Of a stretch of DNA of 8,009 nt, positions 1 through 5,569 are shown one piece after another. Position 1 is the stretch's first letter. The number at the start of each line of letters is the position of its first letter. Below the pieces are notes generated by a model. It was given only the letters and a program-made list of their open reading frames with translations, was not told the DNA's origin and made no database searches. Source of the stretch: Thermoleophilaceae bacterium (GTDB lineage Bacteria; Actinomycetota; Thermoleophilia; Solirubrobacterales; Thermoleophilaceae); NCBI GenBank assembly GCA_013696425.1, contig JACCYP010000064.1, positions 1 to 8,009 on the forward strand. Direction: 5' to 3'. Both the position numbers and the translations under genes were made by a program.

Positions 1-150
1 AGCCTTCGCCGAATCGGCATCCGATGAGTCGACGGTGACCGTCTTGGTGACCTCGTCGTCGGAGCCGCAGCCTGAGGCGACTCCGCTGGCGAGCAACACA
101 AGCGCGACCAAGAGCAGACCTGCCAACGACGACCTCTTCCAAAGCAGCAT
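1..150 (-). CDS. Lipoprotein, N-terminal part (runs off left edge)
   Basis: ATG at 150-148 opens a frame that stays open to the window edge (50 codons). The protein begins MLLWKRSSLAGLLLVALVLL: a short basic n-region (K5, R6) and a hydrophobic core of about 17 residues. It ends in an A25-S26-G27-C28 lipobox-like motif, followed by the acidic GSDDE that typically follows the acylated cysteine in actinobacterial lipoproteins. The mature protein should therefore be membrane-anchored and face outside; the visible part (to residue 50) is a Ser/Thr/Asp-rich tether. The -3 position is Ala rather than the commoner Leu/Val, so the lipobox is acceptable but not ideal. The upstream GGTGGCGAG is only a weak ribosome-binding site. 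The functional domain lies outside the window, so no role can be assigned. Confidence 0.72.
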   Translation of the reverse strand, partial: MLLWKRSSLAGLLLVALVLLASGVASGCGSDDEVTKTVTVDSSDADSAKA

Positions 151-497
151 CTCGCCACCGTACCTGCCGTGCCTCACGGTTCGCAACCATCCGCGCCCAC
201 GTCGGCCCGCCACACTCCGGACGTCCGCAGGCCGTCGATTGCCATCAGGATCGCGTAGTACCACCGTGGTACCGACTGATGCGCTCGAAGAACCTGCGCG
301 TCGGGGCCTTCAGCAAAGGCCAGAAGCGCGGGTAGCGTGCAACGGCGCCCGTGAGCGCCTGCCCGACGATCCGGATCGGCGCCGGCGGCCCGGAGTCGGG
401 CTTCTGTGGCGGAGTCGGCATCGTTCTCGCGTCCCGGCCGAGCAGCCTATCTCCGCCCCGGTGTGAGCGAAACGGTGCTCGGGGTAGAAACTCTCAT
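151..497. other. Non-coding region between divergent genes
   Basis: These 347 bases separate the leftward lipoprotein (start at 150) from the rightward dksA-like gene (start at 498). No reading frame here has a convincing ribosome-binding site or protein-like composition. The one clear structure is the palindrome at 257-273 with its conserved flank to 281. The region must contain promoters for both divergent genes, but I see no strong -35/-10 pair. On the minus strand a weak TTGCGA (18-nt gap) TACGGT pair lies just upstream of the lipoprotein start. Confidence 0.5.
257..281 (+). promoter_or_regulatory. Palindromic operator-like element, copy 1
   Basis: The core AGTACCA-CCG-TGGTACC (257-273) is a 7-3-7 inverted repeat with one mismatch at its outer base pair. 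It is followed by GACTGATG. The 15 bases TGGTACCGACTGATG (267-281) recur exactly at 5389-5403, downstream of a matching left arm, so this is a repeated element rather than a chance palindrome. The dyad size suits a dimeric DNA-binding protein. It sits 107 bases upstream of the leftward lipoprotein start and 216 bases upstream of the dksA-like start. An operator role is inference; a mobile-element end or a recombination site is also possible. Confidence 0.45.
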
Positions 498-878
498 GTG
501 TCCGCGCCCATCGATGAGCAAGACCTCGGAGCCATCCGCCGAGCGCTCGAGGAGCGGCGCGATCGCACGCGCGATCGCCTTGCCGCGCTCGCCGAGCGCC
601 CGGAGCTCGGCAGCGCGCAAGGGTTCGGCAAGCGCATCGGCGACGGGACGGTCTAGGCGATCAGCCGCCTGACGGAGATCGGCGTCGGAAGCTCGTTGGA
701 GGAAGGCCTGGCCCGGACGGAGCGGGCACTGGCCAAGCTCGACGAGGGCACCTACGGATGCTGCGACACGTGCGGCGCTCCGATAGCGCCCGCCCGCCTG
801 CAGGCGATGCCCGACGGGGTGCTGTGCCTCGCGTGCGCCGACTCCCAGCGCCGCGCCGCTCCCCCGCGCCGCCGCTAG
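498..878 (+). pseudogene. DksA/TraR-type zinc-finger protein, interrupted by in-frame TAG
   Basis: Read from GTG 498, the frame encodes 126 residues like those of short actinobacterial DksA/TraR proteins, which act on RNA polymerase. There is an N-terminal charged helical hairpin (about residues 5-75), including FGKRIGDGT just before the interruption. A C-terminal zinc finger follows the GTYG turn, with C89-x2-C92 and C110-x2-C113. Codon 53 (654-656) is TAG. The protein sequence continues across it in the same frame (DGTV-stop-AISRLTEIGV), so a single GAG to TAG change would explain the break without any frameshift. As it stands, the gene would give a 52-residue N-terminal piece. A separate start at TTG 696, with GGAAG just upstream, could give a 60-residue zinc-finger piece. 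The acidic coiled-coil tip of E. coli DksA (DxxDxA) is not apparent. The cause could be a true nonsense mutation, a sequencing error or readthrough. The family call is firm; the functional state is not. Confidence 0.8.
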
Positions 879-908
879 TGGCGACAACACGTCGGTCGCC
901 GCGCGGCC

Positions 909-925
909 AGGAGCCGGAGGCTCCT
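909..925. terminator. Hairpin between convergent genes
   Basis: AGGAGCC-GGA-GGCTCCT is a perfect 7-bp stem with a 3-base loop, 31 bases after the dksA-like stop and 91 bases past the stop of the opposing lipoprotein. Its position between convergent genes suits a bidirectional transcription stop. There is no T-tract on either side, so a classical rho-independent mechanism is not shown. GC-rich actinobacteria often have such T-less hairpins. Confidence 0.4.
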
Positions 926-1015
926 CGAGGTCGGCTCGCGCAGCAGACTCAGCGTGAGCGGCAGAAGCCCCTCGCGCGTGGCCGACCGGCGGTCCATTCG
1001 GCTCCGCACCGTCAG

Positions 1016-1435
1016 TCACTCGACCGGGATCGAGCGGAGCGCCTGCTCGAGCCGGGCCCGTATGCGCGGGTCGCAGTTGGAGCCCTCGAGGTTTTCGATC
1101 ACATCGCTCAGGAACAGACGTAGATCCTGGCCCACGTCGATCTGCGCGGTCGGCTTGCGCGCGGCTAGCGCGCCGAGGGCGTCCGCCGTCTCCAGCGCAC
1201 GTCGTTGTTGGTCCGGCGAGGGCGCCGCGCGCGGATCCGCCAGCGACCGGGCGACGCGGACGCAGTGCTTCTGGATGCGCCCTTCGTACGTTGCGATAAG
1301 TCGGCGCTCCGCATTCGTGAGTGCCGGCGGCGTCGCCGTGCGCGTGCTCGCGTCGTTGTCCGCGGCGCCGCCGCAGCCGAGCAGCACACCGCTCAGCGTG
1401 GCTGCTGCCCAGACGTGGCGGCCAACGCGGCGCAC
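1016..1435 (-). CDS. Small lipoprotein of unknown function
   Basis: This gene encodes 139 residues from GTG 1435. The N-terminus has basic residues (RR at 2-3, R6), a hydrophobic core and a clear lipobox L18-L19-G20-C21, followed by a Gly/Ala/Asp/Thr tether to about residue 37. The mature domain (about 38-139) looks largely helical and carries two cysteines, C58 and C121, which could pair outside the cell. I do not recognise the domain. No Shine-Dalgarno precedes the GTG. A TAGAGT that could act as a -10 box lies seven bases upstream, so a leaderless transcript is possible. The gene diverges from the metallophosphoesterase gene with only about 70 bases between starts, so the two may share a control region. 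It converges on the dksA-like gene. Gene reality is supported by the signal peptide and biased third codon positions. Confidence 0.78.
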   Translation of the reverse strand: MRRVGRHVWAAATLSGVLLGCGGAADNDASTRTATPPALTNAERRLIATYEGRIQKHCVRVARSLADPRAAPSPDQQRRALETADALGALAARKPTAQIDVGQDLRLFLSDVIENLEGSNCDPRIRARLEQALRSIPVE

Positions 1436-1493
1436 GCAGGTGACTCTAACTGCCGCACTTCGGCCGCCCTGCGACTACCGTTGAGCGTATGGT

Positions 1494-1499
1494 GAGGAG
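1494..1499 (+). promoter_or_regulatory. Ribosome-binding site deciding the metallophosphoesterase start
   Basis: GAGGAG ends seven bases before GTG 1507, which is optimal spacing. The longer frame's ATG at 1489 has no comparable site upstream, and this GAGGAG would then lie inside its coding sequence. Starting at 1507 also gives a better proportioned signal peptide. Confidence 0.6.
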
Positions 1500-1506
1500 A
1501 CCAGCC

Positions 1507-4500
1507 GTGTCCGGCCGAGGCCCAGGGGGACGTCGAGGAACGGTCCTGCTCGTCGCCGGCGTGCTTGCCGCGCTGACCGGAACGGCAGTCGCCACCCACG
1601 GCAGCAGCGACACCGGCGGGCATACGACCGTCGATCAGACGCTCGTGCCGAGGATGAAGCCGGAAGGCAACGGCTACACGAGCCTCACGACGGGTCCGGG
1701 AGAGCCCTACATCGTGCGCGGAGGGCCGGCCGCGCCGAAGGGCCGCGCCGCCCGCCGCCGCTCGCTGGCCTACTTCAGCCAGATGACCGACTTCCAGCTC
1801 GCCGACGAGGAATCTCCTGCGCGTGTGGAGTTCCTCGACGTCGGGCCCGCGAGCGCCTGGCGCCCACAGGAGGGTTTCACGCCCTTTCAGATCGACGAGA
1901 CGATCCGCCAGATCAACAACTTCGCGCCGGCGAGCCCGGTGCAGCAGGGAGACGGCACGCGCAATGCGATGGACTTCGCCCTGATAACCGGCGACCAGGC
2001 CGATAACCAGCACCTGAACGAGACGGTCTGGGTCCGCGACCTACTCGAGGGCAACGGCCCACTGACGTTCAACAGCGGCCTGAGTCGTCCAGAGGACTAC
2101 GCCCTCGAGAAGCTGGCGGCGCAGGGGCCGAGCTGCGCCGCGTTCGTTGCCGCGAAGGGTGGCGCCGCCGGCGCTGCGGCGGAGGGCGCCCGCTACACCG
2201 GCGTGCAGGACTACGACGACTATCCGACCGGGACCCACCCGGCCAAGCCTCTGTTCTATGACCCCGACGAGCCCACGGGTCCTGAATGGGCGAACTGGCC
2301 TACCTACAACGGGCTGATGGACCGCGCGCAGCAGATCCCGGTCGATCCCCAGGGGCTCGCGGTGCCGTTCTACATCACCAACGGCAACCACGATGTCCTC
2401 GCGCAGGGCAATGAGGACGCCGTCCGGTCGATCGAGGACATCGCCACCGGATGCTTCAAGGCGCTCGGCACGACGAGCGACCCGACCGCGGCGCCGGCGC
2501 CCCCGGAGGGCGCCGATCCGAGCTTCCTGCTGTCGCCGGCAAACGGCGGCATGCTCGTCCCGCCCGATCCGCGCCGGCAGTTCGTCGACAAGCCCCAGAT
2601 CAAGCAGGTCTACGGCGCCACGAACGAGGGTCCCGGTGACGACGACCACGGATTCGCCCACGTGGACACGTCAGAGAACACCAAATCGAGCGGGTCGGCC
2701 TCGTACTACGCCTGGGATCCGCCGCAGACGCCTGGCCTGCGCTTCATCTCGATCGACACGAATTCCGAGGGGGGCCAGACGGCAGAGACCCTCGTGCCCG
2801 GCCAGCCCTCGACACCCGGCTCGTCGAACGGCAACCTCGACGACCCGCAGTTTCAGTGGCTCAAGCGCGAGCTGACCGCCGCGCGCGGTCGCGACCAGAT
2901 GGTGGTCCTCTTCGGGCACCGTCCCGTGCGCAGCATGAACACGCAGATCCGCGACGAGCAGGCGGCCCCGTGCACGGTCGACGATGCGCACGGCCACGAC
3001 CAGAACCCCGGCTGTGACCGCGACCCCCGTCCCTCCGACGACGACCCCGACACGCCGGGCCTCGGCTGCCTGCACAACGGGACCGACGCCCAGAACACCA
3101 CCTGCCCCGGAGGGGCCGCTCAGCACGAGAGCTTCGTAGAGCTGATCGACCAGTTTCCGAACGTCGCCGGCTATGTGCCCGGCCACACCCACGAGCATCG
3201 CCTCACCCCCTTCAAGCGCACGAGCGGCACGACGTGGTGGGAGATCAACACCTCCGCCGTGGTCGATCCGCCGAACCAGAGCCGGCTGATCGACCTGATG
3301 GACAACCGCGACGGCACGCTGTCGTTCTTCAACACCGTGATCGACCACTCCGCCCCCGCCACCGCACCGCCCGCGTGCACCCAAGCGGGCTGCGCCACCG
3401 CGTTCACCGCACCGCAGCTCGCGTCCATCGGCCGGACGTTCTCCTTCAACGATCCCGACAACGACAACACGGGCCTGGGGGCGGCTCGAGATCGCAACGC
3501 CGAGCTGCTGCTCGAGGACCCGCGTCCGGTCGCCGACCTGTCCGTGGTGAAGGGCGACGCTCCCGACCCGGTGCGCGTCGGGCAGGAGCTGACCTACACC
3601 CTCACGGTGCGCAACTCCGGCACGAGCCGGGCCCAGTCGGTCGTCCTCACCGACGAGCTTCCCGAGCAGGTCACCTTCCGCGAGGCTCAGGTCAGCCAGG
3701 GCACGTGCACCCGCAGCGGCCGGACCCTCGAGTGCGCCATCGGGGCGCTTGAGCCCGACGCCAGCGCAACGGTGACGGTCAAGGTGGTTGCCGACAGGGA
3801 GGGCGAGCTCCGCAACCGGGCCTTCGTCCGCGGCAACGTGAGCGATCGCGCCGCGGACAACGACGCCGCGACGACAACCACGGAGGTTCTGGCTGCACCC
3901 GGCGGGGACACCTCCACCCCCGGCACGCAGACTCCGCCCGGCACGCAGACCCCCGGGGGGAGCCCGCCGGGGAATCCCGCTGGTGGAGGCCCCCTGGCCG
4001 GCGCCCCCCTGGCCGGCGCCCCGTGTGCGAGCGCTGCGCTGCTGTCCTCGGCGCGCGTGCGCCTGCGCGGCGCCCGGGTGGGGGTGCTCGTCCGCGTGCC
4101 TGCGGGTGCGCGCGTTCAGGCGGACGTCCTTCAGAGCTCAGTCGGCAGACGCGTCGTGGGCGAGCGGCTGGTAGCCCGGTTCAGCGACGTGCGCAAGGAC
4201 TTCACCTGGAACGGGAGGGCGAACCGCCGCGGGCGCTCGGTCAGCGACGGGATCTACTTCCTCCGCCTCTCCGCGGGGGACGCGAACGGCGCGCGCGACG
4301 TTCGTCACGTCGTGCTGCGGCGCGAGGACGGCCGCTGGGCGCGCCGGCCCGGCTTCGCGGGACGCTCATCGTGCGGTCTGCTCACCTCCTACACGCTCGA
4401 GCGCCCGGTCTTCGGCGGGCGCTCGAACCGCGCCCTCCGCGTGGCCTACCGGCTGGCGCATGACGCCGAGGTGACCTTCGAGTTCCTGCGCGGGAGGCGT

Positions 4501-4659
4501 GTGATCGCACGCCGGGACGCCACGGCCCGCCGTGGCGGCGTCACCCACCGCCTACGCTTCAACGCGCCGCGGCGTCTGCGCGGCGACATCCGGGTCCGGC
4601 TCGTCGCGAAGCGCGGCGGCGAGCGCCTGACACGGGTACTCGTCTCGCGCCGGCTCTAG
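1507..4659 (+). CDS. Secreted multidomain metallophosphoesterase (PPA1498/TIGR03767-like)
   Basis: The protein has 1050 residues from GTG 1507 (1056 if the ATG at 1489 is used). A signal peptide (R9-R10, hydrophobic 12-29, likely cut after A27-V28-A29) sends it out of the cell; the twin arginine makes Tat export possible but the motif is incomplete. The calcineurin-like phosphoesterase domain spans about 85-650. Its metal-site motifs are D95-F-Q97, G162-D163-Q-A-D166-N167, G293-N294-H295-D296, G470-H471 and G559-H560-T-H562. The first motif reads DxQ rather than the usual DxH. FISIDTNSEGG and YVPGHTHEH are like the PPA1498 family, whose substrate I cannot name. Between H471 and G559 lies an Asp-rich insert with C489, C503, C521 and C533. 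A DUF11-type repeat follows (about 675-794: ADLSVVK, GQELTYTLTVRNSG). A Pro/Gly/Thr linker (795-838) contains short tandem repeats. A FlgD-Ig-like module (about 845-920, FTWNGRANRRGR, SDGIYFLRL) and a second basic beta-rich module (925-1050) end the protein. Such tails usually mediate surface or partner contact; that role is inferred here. Confidence 0.88.
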   Translation: MSGRGPGGRRGTVLLVAGVLAALTGTAVATHGSSDTGGHTTVDQTLVPRMKPEGNGYTSLTTGPGEPYIVRGGPAAPKGRAARRRSLAYFSQMTDFQLADEESPARVEFLDVGPASAWRPQEGFTPFQIDETIRQINNFAPASPVQQGDGTRNAMDFALITGDQADNQHLNETVWVRDLLEGNGPLTFNSGLSRPEDYALEKLAAQGPSCAAFVAAKGGAAGAAAEGARYTGVQDYDDYPTGTHPAKPLFYDPDEPTGPEWANWPTYNGLMDRAQQIPVDPQGLAVPFYITNGNHDVLAQGNEDAVRSIEDIATGCFKALGTTSDPTAAPAPPEGADPSFLLSPANGGMLVPPDPRRQFVDKPQIKQVYGATNEGPGDDDHGFAHVDTSENTKSSGSASYYAWDPPQTPGLRFISIDTNSEGGQTAETLVPGQPSTPGSSNGNLDDPQFQWLKRELTAARGRDQMVVLFGHRPVRSMNTQIRDEQAAPCTVDDAHGHDQNPGCDRDPRPSDDDPDTPGLGCLHNGTDAQNTTCPGGAAQHESFVELIDQFPNVAGYVPGHTHEHRLTPFKRTSGTTWWEINTSAVVDPPNQSRLIDLMDNRDGTLSFFNTVIDHSAPATAPPACTQAGCATAFTAPQLASIGRTFSFNDPDNDNTGLGAARDRNAELLLEDPRPVADLSVVKGDAPDPVRVGQELTYTLTVRNSGTSRAQSVVLTDELPEQVTFREAQVSQGTCTRSGRTLECAIGALEPDASATVTVKVVADREGELRNRAFVRGNVSDRAADNDAATTTTEVLAAPGGDTSTPGTQTPPGTQTPGGSPPGNPAGGGPLAGAPLAGAPCASAALLSSARVRLRGARVGVLVRVPAGARVQADVLQSSVGRRVVGERLVARFSDVRKDFTWNGRANRRGRSVSDGIYFLRLSAGDANGARDVRHVVLRREDGRWARRPGFAGRSSCGLLTSYTLERPVFGGRSNRALRVAYRLAHDAEVTFEFLRGRRVIARRDATARRGGVTHRLRFNAPRRLRGDIRVRLVAKRGGERLTRVLVSRRL
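3922..3957 (+). repeat. 18-bp tandem repeat in linker (GTQTPP/GTQTPG)
   Basis: Two adjacent 18-base units begin GGCACGCAGAC at 3922 and 3940 and encode GTQTPP then GTQTPG. They lie in the Pro/Thr/Gly-rich linker between the DUF11 repeat and the C-terminal modules. Unit number could vary between strains without breaking the frame. Confidence 0.6.
3991..4020 (+). repeat. Perfect 15-bp tandem repeat in linker (PLAGA x2)
   Basis: CCCCTGGCCGGCGCC occurs twice without a mismatch (3991-4005 and 4006-4020), encoding PLAGAPLAGA just before C840 and the first C-terminal module. The identity of the two copies suggests a recent in-frame duplication in the linker. Confidence 0.7.
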
Positions 4660-4671
4660 CCCGGCCGGGCT
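4658..4671. terminator. Short GC palindrome after the metallophosphoesterase stop
   Basis: AGCCCGGCCGGGCT is a perfect 14-base palindrome overlapping the last two bases of the stop codon and lying just before the end of the opposing remnant. As a hairpin it would have a 5-bp stem and GGCC loop. There is no T-run. Its position between convergent reading frames is the main argument for a termination role. Confidence 0.25.
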
Positions 4672-4683
4672 GGCCGCGGACCC

Positions 4684-5004
4684 TCAACCGCCCTCGAACC
4701 GCGACTCGATCGGCATCGCGGCGGAGAGCAGCGGCGAGGCGATGTCCGGATCGTCCTGGTCGCAGACGAAGAGGAAGTCGATCACGCGCGCGTCGATCGA
4801 GGCATAGACGCCCTCGACCTTCCACTTCCGCTCGATCGTGCGCAGGCGCTCGACGCGCCCGTCGCGGTCGATCATGCCCACCACCGAGCCACGGATCTCA
4901 CCGTCGGTCCCGTGCGGATCGGAGCCGCGCTCCGCCGATGCCGTGAACACGACGAGCTCGTCCGCGAGTTTGCCGTGGCTTCCGAGCCAGTCACGCTTGA
5001 CCAG
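4684..5004 (-). pseudogene. 3' remnant of an unrecognised gene
   Basis: On the minus strand a frame open from 5004 (TAG at 5005-5007 just upstream) to the TGA at 4684-4686 encodes a protein-like tail. Landmarks include LADELVVFTASAE, IRGSVVGMIDRDGRVERL, WKVEGVYASI and DFLFVCDQDDPDIASPLL. The alternating hydrophobic strands and the D-x-D-D-P turn resemble the last blades of a beta-propeller protein, but I cannot name a family. The protein-like pattern begins before the first usable start (GTG 4950-4948) and is cut by the TAG, and no Shine-Dalgarno is visible. The best reading is the surviving C-terminal third of a longer gene whose 5' part was lost. A short intact hypothetical gene of 88 codons starting at 4950 is the alternative. 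Confidence 0.5.
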
Positions 5005-5205
5005 CTAGCACAGCGGCTCGGAGTGCCCTATTCCATGGTCAAAGCACGCAAGTTCCGCTTCGGGCGCACCGAGAAGGCCATCCGCGACCAATGGGGTCTC
5101 GAGCTGATCCACGGAGAGTGGGACCCAAACGCGGGTGCCAACTCCTACACGATGGACACCGACGTCGCGCGCGCCCTGCGCGAGAAGATCATCTCGGACG
5201 AGTAA
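4975..5205 (+). pseudogene. 3' remnant encoding a helix-turn-helix/winged-helix tail
   Basis: From GTG 4975 the frame gives 76 residues. A helix-turn-helix pattern lies near residues 7-27 (TLDQLAQRLGVPYSMVKARK, with A12, G16 and V22 at expected positions). A possible wing follows (WGLELIHGEWDPNAGANSYT) and a helical end closes it (DVARALREKI). It could be the C-terminal wHTH domain of a regulator or of a mobile-element replication or recombination protein; I do not recognise the exact family. Codons such as CTA, GCA, GGA, TAT, AAA and CCA are more frequent than in the neighbours, which suggests transferred DNA. The frame is open back to at least a GTG at 4912, but that part overlaps the opposing remnant antisense and is probably not original. 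Neither start has a good ribosome-binding site. If translated as is, it would be a small stand-alone DNA-binding protein; truncation is more likely. Confidence 0.48.
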
Positions 5206-5297
5206 TCCGCGATCGGTCGATTTGCGAGAAGAGGAACTCGACCGGCCTTGACAGGCTCAGACGACCTCCCGGATCCCCGCGGCGTCACCACGAGAGA

Positions 5298-5317
5298 CGA
5301 AGCGGGCCCCCGCTTCG
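5298..5317. terminator. GC-rich hairpin downstream of the HTH remnant
   Basis: CGAAGCGG-GCCC-CCGCTTCG forms an 8-bp perfect stem with a 4-base loop, 93 bases past the stop of the HTH remnant. There is no T-tract. It could be the old terminator of the truncated gene or one edge of the duplicated segment, whose first two bases overlap its right arm. Confidence 0.35.
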
Positions 5318-5385
5318 AGCCGCGACGATAACTTCACCGACGCGGTACCACGAGCCGCGACGATAACTTCACCGACGCGGTACCA
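5316..5385 (+). repeat. Perfect 35-bp tandem duplication
   Basis: Two adjacent copies, 5316-5350 and 5351-5385, are identical over all 35 bases. Each begins CGAGCCGCGACGATAACTTC and ends GGTACCA. The second copy's GGTACCA forms the left arm of the palindrome at 5379-5395, so the duplication has created an extra half-site at 5344-5350. Perfect identity in non-coding DNA points to a recent event or to selection for the number of sites. Confidence 0.85.
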
Positions 5386-5403
5386 CTTTGGTACCGACTG
5401 ATG
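5379..5403 (+). promoter_or_regulatory. Palindromic operator-like element, copy 2
   Basis: GGTACCA-CTT-TGGTACC (5379-5395) is a perfect 7-3-7 inverted repeat followed by GACTGATG. It matches copy 1 at 257-281 in both arms, in the exact 3' flank and in a CGCG a few bases upstream; the copies differ mostly in the 3-base centre. It lies 175 bases upstream of the LVIVD gene start and 28 bases before the tRNA-like remnant. A dimeric repressor or antitoxin-type protein is the simplest kind of ligand for such a dyad, but no regulator gene is next to it and no experiment is available. Confidence 0.5.
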
Positions 5404-5431
5404 TGTCCGATCCGTCCAGATCCTCCTCTTA

Positions 5432-5500
5432 TGGGGATGGCGGGGACCAGCTCCCCGGCTGGGGGCCGAGCGGTCGCTGGTTCAAATCCAGTCGCCCCAA
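5432..5500 (+). pseudogene. tRNA-Pro(GGG)-like remnant
   Basis: The 3' two-thirds fits tRNA rules. The anticodon arm is CCCGG/CCGAG (5454-5458 and 5466-5470, one C-A mismatch) around the loop CTGGGGG, with anticodon GGG at 5461-5463. The variable loop is CGGTC. The T-arm is GCTGG-TTCAAAT-CCAGT (5476-5492), and the acceptor strand CGCCCCA is followed by A at 5500. The 5' part is degraded: TGGGG at 5432-5436 can pair with CCCCA, the next two acceptor pairs fail, and the D-arm is unrecognisable and about four bases short. No CCA is encoded (TTC follows). Translating the opposite strand gives RLDLNQRPLGPQ, a peptide I recognise as a recurrent false protein arising from tRNA DNA. This is probably a dead tRNA copy or an attachment-site fragment left by an integrated element. 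A functional tRNA is unlikely. Confidence 0.5.
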
Positions 5501-5569
5501 TTCAGCGAACGACTCGCACTGATGACGGGTGAGATGGGCGCAAACGGGGTAGGTACTCCCGGTGAGGGT

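Larger units (their letters stand above)
5206..5569. other. Non-coding scar region with repeats, palindrome and tRNA remnant
   Basis: These 364 bases between the HTH remnant and the LVIVD gene hold no convincing protein gene. In order they contain a GC hairpin (5298-5317), a perfect 35-bp tandem duplication (5316-5385), a perfect palindrome with conserved flank (5379-5403) and a degenerate tRNA-Pro-like sequence (5432-5500). A TTGACA at 5248-5253 has no -10 partner at the right distance. The promoter of the LVIVD gene should lie in the second half, but I cannot place it. Confidence 0.55.

Noticed and set aside
279..335. 18-codon basic peptide starting at the ATG inside palindrome copy 1
   Set aside because: It has no Shine-Dalgarno, and the equivalent ATG at copy 2 opens an unrelated frame, so the peptide is not conserved between the two elements.
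35..466. Plus-strand frame of 143 codons at the left edge
   Set aside because: It overlaps the lipoprotein signal peptide antisense and then non-coding DNA. Its composition is low-complexity Arg/Pro/Ser with no domain or start signal.
447..1019. Long minus-strand frame (190 codons) opposite the dksA-like gene
   Set aside because: It is antisense to a recognisable zinc-finger gene, has no family-like sequence or ribosome-binding site, and has the Ala/Arg-rich composition expected of the complement of GC-rich coding DNA.
2041..3384. Long minus-strand frames opposite the metallophosphoesterase
   Set aside because: They are complements of strongly biased coding sequence with well-defined catalytic motifs on the plus strand; no independent evidence supports them.
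5248..5253. TTGACA as a -35 promoter box
   Set aside because: No TATAAT-like hexamer lies 16-18 bases downstream; GGATCC occupies that place.
5316..5403. CRISPR-like array
   Set aside because: There are only two copies, directly adjacent without a spacer, so this is a tandem duplication.
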